Both the position numbers and the translations under genes were made by a program. A model generated the notes under the pieces. The model worked only from the letters and a program-made list of their open reading frames with translations, made no database searches and was not told the origin of the DNA. This document shows, piece after piece, positions 8,751 to 11,965 of a DNA stretch of 11,965 nt (position 1 is the first letter of the stretch; each line of letters starts with the position of its first letter). Source of the stretch: Gonium pectorale (lineage: Eukaryota; Chlorophyta; Chlorophyceae; Chlamydomonadales; Volvocaceae); NCBI GenBank assembly GCA_001584585.1, contig LSYV01000081.1, forward strand, positions 140,495-152,459. The letters run 5' to 3'.

Positions 8751-8762
8751 TGTAACCTGTAA
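8751..8762 (+). terminator. Candidate poly(A) signal, two overlapping-phase TGTAA motifs
   Basis: TGTAA occurs at 8751-8755 and 8758-8762 within a 7-bp tandem, TGTAACCTGTAACCTGTAG. TGTAA is the known poly(A) signal of Chlamydomonas and Volvox nuclear genes. These are the first on the + strand after the cyclase stop that I found, implying a 3' UTR of about 3.4 kb, unusually long. Further TGTAA motifs lie at 8958 and 9120, within the neighbouring element. Confidence 0.4.
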
Positions 8763-8811
8763 CCTGTAGCTATTCGCCCGCCTTGATGCCACCAAGCATC
8801 GGTCTGTTTTT

Positions 8812-8837
8812 CAGGGACTTGCAAAGTGGTTGGCCGC
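8812..8837 (+). repeat. Left terminal inverted repeat
   Basis: Twenty-six bases beginning CAGGGACTTG and ending GGCCGC, matching 9096-9121 in reverse complement without a mismatch. Confidence 0.88.
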
Positions 8838-9095
8838 TTTTGGGGGCCCAAGGCCAGAAATTCTGCAATCGGGTCAACGCAATCCGACGCGGTCAACCCG
8901 AACCTGCGGTCGGGAATCCTCGCGTACAGGCGCCCCCTGTCCTGCCGCTAAAGCTTGTGTAACAGCTCGTCGTAAGGGCCACCAAATGGTCCAAGCGGCT
9001 GGCAAAGTGGTGCAGGGAGCGCGATGGAAATGCCCGGCAATGCCTGGTTGCAGTACCATTTTGCCTCGCGCCGACCAAATCCCCCCAAAAAATTT

Positions 9096-9121
9096 GCGGC
9101 CAACCACTTTGCAAGTCCCTG
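9096..9121 (-). repeat. Right terminal inverted repeat
   Basis: Twenty-six bases beginning GCGGCCAACC and ending AAGTCCCTG, the exact inverse of 8812-8837. Confidence 0.88.
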
Positions 9122-9303
9122 TAACAACGCCTGGATGGTTTCAGAGCATCGGCGCGACCCGTCGTTCGGCATTCCTGTGGTGCTGAGCGAAAAGCGCCCC
9201 GTGCTCCGCCCACTTGGCTGGCAAGTAGCAACGCCGGTGCATTGCCCTTGTGACCTCCAAACAAAGTCATGCCGTGCAGGAATCGAGATTCCAACAGGTG
9301 TGT

Positions 9304-9338
9304 CCTGCTGTACGGCATCGACCCCGTACGACAGCAGG
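9304..9338. repeat. Small inverted repeat, possible hairpin
   Basis: CCTGCTGT (9304-9311) pairs with ACAGCAGG (9331-9338). An inner TACGG (9311-9315) can pair with CCGTA (9324-9328). No T-run or other sign of function follows. Confidence 0.6.
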
Positions 9339-9702
9339 TCTCCCACGCCCGCTCCATCGCAGGAGCTGCGTCCGCCACACGTTCACACAGGCATCGCAGC
9401 AGCCGGTCCGCCCCCACGCGGGTACGCACAGCTGCTGCTTCTGCTGCAAGCTTCAACTATACGGCCCGCACGCCCCCGCTGCTGTCTCAGCCCCAGGCAT
9501 ACACGTACGGGGGCCCATGGCCGCTGGCAGGCCGGCCGCGCACCGCCGCCACCCTGCCCCCGCCCCCGCCCCCGCCCCCGCAACCCACCACCGCCACCAA
9601 CACCATCAGTGCACGCATGCACCCACCGGCCGTCTCCCCATGCCACCTCACACCGCCACGTCGTCACAAGCGACCCGTGCCTCGTGGGCACCTGGCCCCT
9701 CC

Positions 9703-9790
9703 CTCCCACACCTCCCACACCTCCCACACCTCCCACACCTCGCGCACCTCCCACACCTCCCACACCTCCCACACCTCCCCGCTCGCGCAC
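9703..9790. repeat. 9-bp tandem repeat, CTCCCACAC
   Basis: Eight 9-bp units run from 9703 to 9774. Seven are CTCCCACAC; the fifth (9739) is the variant CTCGCGCAC. After a partial unit the same variant recurs at 9782-9790. Read on the - strand it is GTGTGGGAG, matching the G/T-rich character of that strand. Confidence 0.93.
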
Positions 9791-10414
9791 CTCGGGAGCA
9801 TTTGCCCCCGCCTGCTCACACGCTCCGCCCCGCTCCGCCCCCGCCCCCCAAACGCGCCTGTTGCTGCGAGTCAACACACAGCTTGCTGTGCAGCAGGAGA
9901 CTCGATGCAGCCCACCTCCGAACAGCCAACTGAGCCCCCTCGGCGCCCCGCTCCTCCCCATCCCACACAGCTCCCCCTTGCCTTGCCGTGCCTTGCCTGG
10001 ACGGCTGGATAGGTAGCTCCCATCCTACTCAGTCTCGCATCGACCACACAACCAATCATAACACCAGAATGTGCAGACCCAAAAACGCCTCTCACATTTC
10101 CCCCTCGGCCCACACGCGCAGGCTGCCACGACGCCGTCAGGTGGGCGCCGCCACGACCGCCAACCCCCCTCTCTCCCCTGCCCCCTACGGGCTCCTGACT
10201 CGTTTCCTAGACCGCTGATAGCCCACGCCCCGCGCCCGCCCCACGGCCCATCACCGCCCATCCATCGGCCGCCCACGGCCCCTCCCGCTCCCCTCTCGAC
10301 CGAGTGACCGAACAGCGGCAGCGGCAGCAGCCAGCCTGCCCGCCGACAACCGCCTCGCTGCCCCACCCTCAAACGCGCCAACAGTTAACGGCCAACGGTA
10401 CTTTGGCAGTTGGC

Positions 10415-10493
10415 TCAGTCGTCCAGGTGGGACGCGTGCTGACCCGCGGGTCGGTTCGCCAGGCCTGCCATGTAGGAGCCGTGCGTGAGCGAC
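10415..10493 (-). CDS. Terminal exon of the unrecognised - strand gene
   Basis: The acceptor ccttccccag is at 10494. The first G completes an Arg codon (AG|G), then SLTHGSYMAGLANRPAGQ and HASHLDD, with TGA at 10417-10415. Most third positions are G or C. Confidence 0.7.
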
Positions 10494-11164
10494 CTGGGGA
10501 AGGGGGTTCGGGGAGGGGAGGGTAGTTGAGCCGCGGGGGAGGGCACATGGGGTCCTACTGAAGGGGGGGGTCCGGGGTGAGGTGGGGTGGCGGGGGAGGA
10601 GCGGCGGAAGGGAAATGACGGGGGCGACCCAGTGTCATCGTGCCCGTGCGGCTGTGGGGACGCGGGGTCGCGGGCGCGCCCCTCCGCCGGCAGCTGTCCT
10701 CAGCTGTCCCCAGCACTCCCCCGCCCCCCGTTCCTGTCGTCCCCGTTCGCCCGCATACGACACACCACCTCATAACACACACACACCCGGTCCCCGCCCC
10801 GTGTTGTTGACCTGCTTGATCACACGCCGTTTCGCTCGATAGAACACACACCCGGACCCCGCCCCACCTGCTGTACGATCCCGCCGCGATGGTCTGGTTG
10901 GGGCGGAAGGAGCCGCGGCCCGCGTCGATGGGCTGCGATGCGGTATACGACGCACCCATCGGTACCGGCACGGCCAGCGGGGAGGCCAGCGCGCCGCCGG
11001 ACGGTACCAGCAGCGGAGCAGACAGGCCGCCGGCGGCGGCGGCGCCGTTGTAGCCGTAGCCGTAGCCGTCGGCGGCGCCCGCCTCCGCCTCCGCCGGCGC
11101 CTCGGCGTTGCGCAGCGCCAGCGCCTCCGCCAGCAGCCGGCGCTCGGCCTCGTGGTCGCCTTGC
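10415..11164 (-). CDS. Unrecognised protein, last two exons (partial gene)
   Basis: Exon 10868-11164 and terminal exon 10415-10493 join in phase across a GT-AG intron (10494-10867). Together they give about 124 residues and a TGA stop. The first begins QGDHEAERRLLAEALALRNA, a charged helix, followed by an Ala/Gly/Tyr/Pro-rich stretch (GYGYGY near the middle) and GSFRPNQTIAAGSYS. The terminal exon adds RSLTHGSYMAGLANR and ends HASHLDD. I recognise no family. A short coiled coil with a disordered C-terminal tail is what can be seen. Third codon positions are strongly G/C, as in real algal exons. The 5' end is unresolved and may lie beyond the window. Confidence 0.72.
10494..10867 (-). other. 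Intron of the - strand gene
   Basis: This 374-nt intron runs from gtgggg to ccccag on the - strand. It holds a CA/TG run near 10774-10786 and a partial copy of the sequence around its own donor. The frame of the exon before it stays open to 10555, so retention would give a longer tail; I prefer splicing. Confidence 0.65.
10774..10880. repeat. Imperfect direct duplication covering the donor region of the - strand exon
   Basis: Copy A (10774-10820) and copy B (10843-10880) share ACACACACCCGG, then T or A, then CCCCGCCCC. After a short gap they share ACCTGCT...GAT. Copy B contains the donor (CAG|GTGGGG on the - strand); copy A holds a decayed version (CAG|GTCAAC). Confidence 0.6.
10868..11164 (-). 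CDS. Internal exon of the unrecognised - strand gene
   Basis: This 297-nt exon is preceded on the - strand by a long pyrimidine tract and ccccag, and ends agcag|gtgggg. The first base completes a codon from the exon before it, and two bases (AG) carry over to the next. The frame is open throughout, with high GC3. The frame beginning KATTRPSAG is also open here, but it gives Arg runs (RRRRRR) and does not join to the terminal exon. Confidence 0.75.
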
Positions 11165-11282
11165 CTGGGGAGGGGGAGGGGGGAAGGGAAGTGGGGATGG
11201 GGTGTGGGGAGAGAAGTGGGGTTGGTGGGGTTGGTGGGGGAGTGGCGAGGTGGGGATCGGTTGGGTTAGAAGGCATTCTCAC

Positions 11283-11381
11283 TCGAGAAGTTCGAGGGGC
11301 CGCATATGCCATCTATCCCTATCCGCCGGACGCGAAGGGAAGAAGGGTTGCCGGAGTCGGCGTGCGGGCCCGCCCGGGGAG
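11283..11381 (-). CDS. Tentative upstream exon of the - strand gene
   Basis: A donor, ctcga|gtgaga (11282-11281), would leave GA to be completed by G at 11164 as a Glu codon, giving RPLELLE joined to QGDHEAERRLL. The 118-nt intron so defined has a ctaac branch-like site and a fine pyrimidine tract. The start of the exon is unclear: an acceptor cccacccag at 11382 is one choice, and the ATG at 11306-11304 as the protein start is another. Low GC3 (GAA, CTT, AGA codons) argues against it. Confidence 0.3.
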
Positions 11382-11965
11382 CTGGGTGGGCAGGTGGGCA
11401 AGTGGGTGCGGACTCGGTCGGGAACGTGGGCCGGGTGAGGCCCGGCGGGGCGAGGTGCGGTTGACGCGCCCCCACGTGGGGACAGCGGGGCTGGAGGGAG
11501 GGTATCCGGGATGGTCGACATCCCGCAGGCGGCCACCAGACGCAGGGAAACGGTTTTCGGACACACAAGGGGCGGCGGCTGCCCAGGTGGAGGGGCTGAG
11601 AGAGGGACCCGAGGCGCCCGAGTGCTGCAGGCCTCCGACGCCACCCTCTCCCGTTACCCTCTCGCGCCCGCCCCGCCTCCCCGCCTTTCCACACAAGTCC
11701 ACCCCAGTGCCGACCAGCAGCGCTTACCCCCATCCCACACACATGCACGCAACGCCACAGCAAAACCCCTTTCTCCCCCTGCCGGGGCGACAATGAATCA
11801 ACAAGCCGGCCGCCCATATCCGCCCCCTCCACCCGCACGACCCCCAGTGCCACCCCCCCCCAGCACCCCGCCACAACACGGCCACAACACGTTACCCGGA
11901 AAAGTCCGGCAGAGTCGCTCCCGCTCGCCCAACTACGATACCACCGCACCCTTCCTACTGCCCCC
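11382..11965. other. No supportable gene; probably intron or upstream sequence of the - strand gene
   Basis: The open frames on either strand are Pro/Arg-rich with mixed codon use and no domain. Donor-like GTAACG and GTAAGC sites on the - strand (about 11891, 11726) follow no convincing exon. Confidence 0.4.

Larger units (their letters stand above)
5374..8811 (+). other. Region downstream of the cyclase: probable long 3' UTR plus intergenic DNA, no gene supported
   Basis: About 3.4 kb with no coding segment that shows a domain or believable splice structure. From the stop to about 8250 the + strand is G/T-rich, as volvocine 3' UTRs are. From about 8270 to 8690 it turns more C/G-rich. I read no TGTAA poly(A) signal before 8751. 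Small features are a 14-bp-period repeat at 5619-5645, twin AATAAA at 6305-6316, and a palindrome near 7394-7411. Several open frames of 60-260 codons exist on both strands, but they overlap one another and have mixed codon use. Confidence 0.6.
8812..9121. mobile_element. MITE-like element with 26-bp perfect terminal inverted repeats
   Basis: The left end (8812-8837) starts CAGGGACTTGCAAAGTGGTT and the right end (9096-9121) is its exact reverse complement over 26 bp. Past a 3-4 base gap the match continues imperfectly (TTTTGGGGG against CCCCCCAAAAAA). The element is about 310 bp, with no open frame that resembles a transposase. An inner GCAAAGTGGT (9002-9011) repeats part of the end. CAGGG ends are common in hAT- and P-type elements, but I see no clear target-site duplication (CTGTTTTT on the left, TAACAACG on the right), so the superfamily is open. 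It lies between two convergent genes. Confidence 0.75.
9122..10414 (-). other. Probable 3' UTR and downstream region of the - strand gene
   Basis: From about 9400 the + strand is strongly C/A-rich and poor in G, so the - strand is G/T-rich, the pattern of volvocine 3' UTRs. This agrees with the - strand stop at 10417-10415. I found no TTACA (reverse of TGTAA) to mark an end. Long + strand frames across this region are products of the low-complexity, repeat-bearing sequence; none shows a domain. Confidence 0.5.

Noticed and set aside
8812..9121. CRISPR or attachment site
   Set aside because: The repeats are one inverted pair and not a direct array, and the window is eukaryotic.
9024..10016. 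Long + strand frames with Pro-His-Leu or Ser-His-Thr repeats
   Set aside because: The repeats come from the 9-bp tandem array, and the frames start inside the inverted-repeat element. Composition is set by C-rich, non-coding DNA.

Overview
The window looks like nuclear DNA of a volvocine or Chlamydomonas-type green alga. It is very GC-rich. Short exons are joined by introns that all begin GTG and end in poly-pyrimidine tracts plus CAG/TAG. The proteins carry long Gly/Ser/Ala/Pro-rich stretches, and the sequence downstream of genes is G/T-rich on the sense strand. The species cannot be fixed from sequence alone.

Layout. (1) Positions 1-5373, + strand: the 3' part of a spliced gene for a class III guanylyl cyclase. 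Nine exons with compatible phases give 851 codons plus a TGA stop; the 5' end lies outside the window. Exon 1 (1-1503) is an open, low-complexity stretch that ends in the last beta strands of a PAS-like domain. Exons 2-3 encode the signalling helix that precedes cyclase domains, and exons 4-9 the full catalytic domain plus a low-complexity tail. All expected catalytic residues are present, and the purine-specificity pair is Glu/Cys, which indicates GTP. (2) Positions 5374-8811: no supportable gene. Most of it is G/T-rich and resembles a long 3' UTR or downstream region; the first TGTAA motifs (the algal poly(A) signal) are near 8751. (3) Positions 8812-9121: a 310-bp element bounded by perfect 26-bp terminal inverted repeats, a probable non-autonomous DNA transposon (MITE). 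(4) Positions 9122-10414: C/A-rich on the + strand, so G/T-rich on the - strand; probably the downstream region of the - strand gene, with a 9-bp tandem repeat. (5) Positions 10415 to at least 11164, - strand: the last two exons, possibly three, of an unrecognised gene, ending in TGA at 10417-10415. (6) The rest to 11965 holds no exon I can defend.

The two genes are convergent, with stop codons about 5 kb apart and the inverted-repeat element between them. The cyclase would make cGMP, probably under control of the PAS-like sensor. Nothing in the sequence links the - strand gene to that job.
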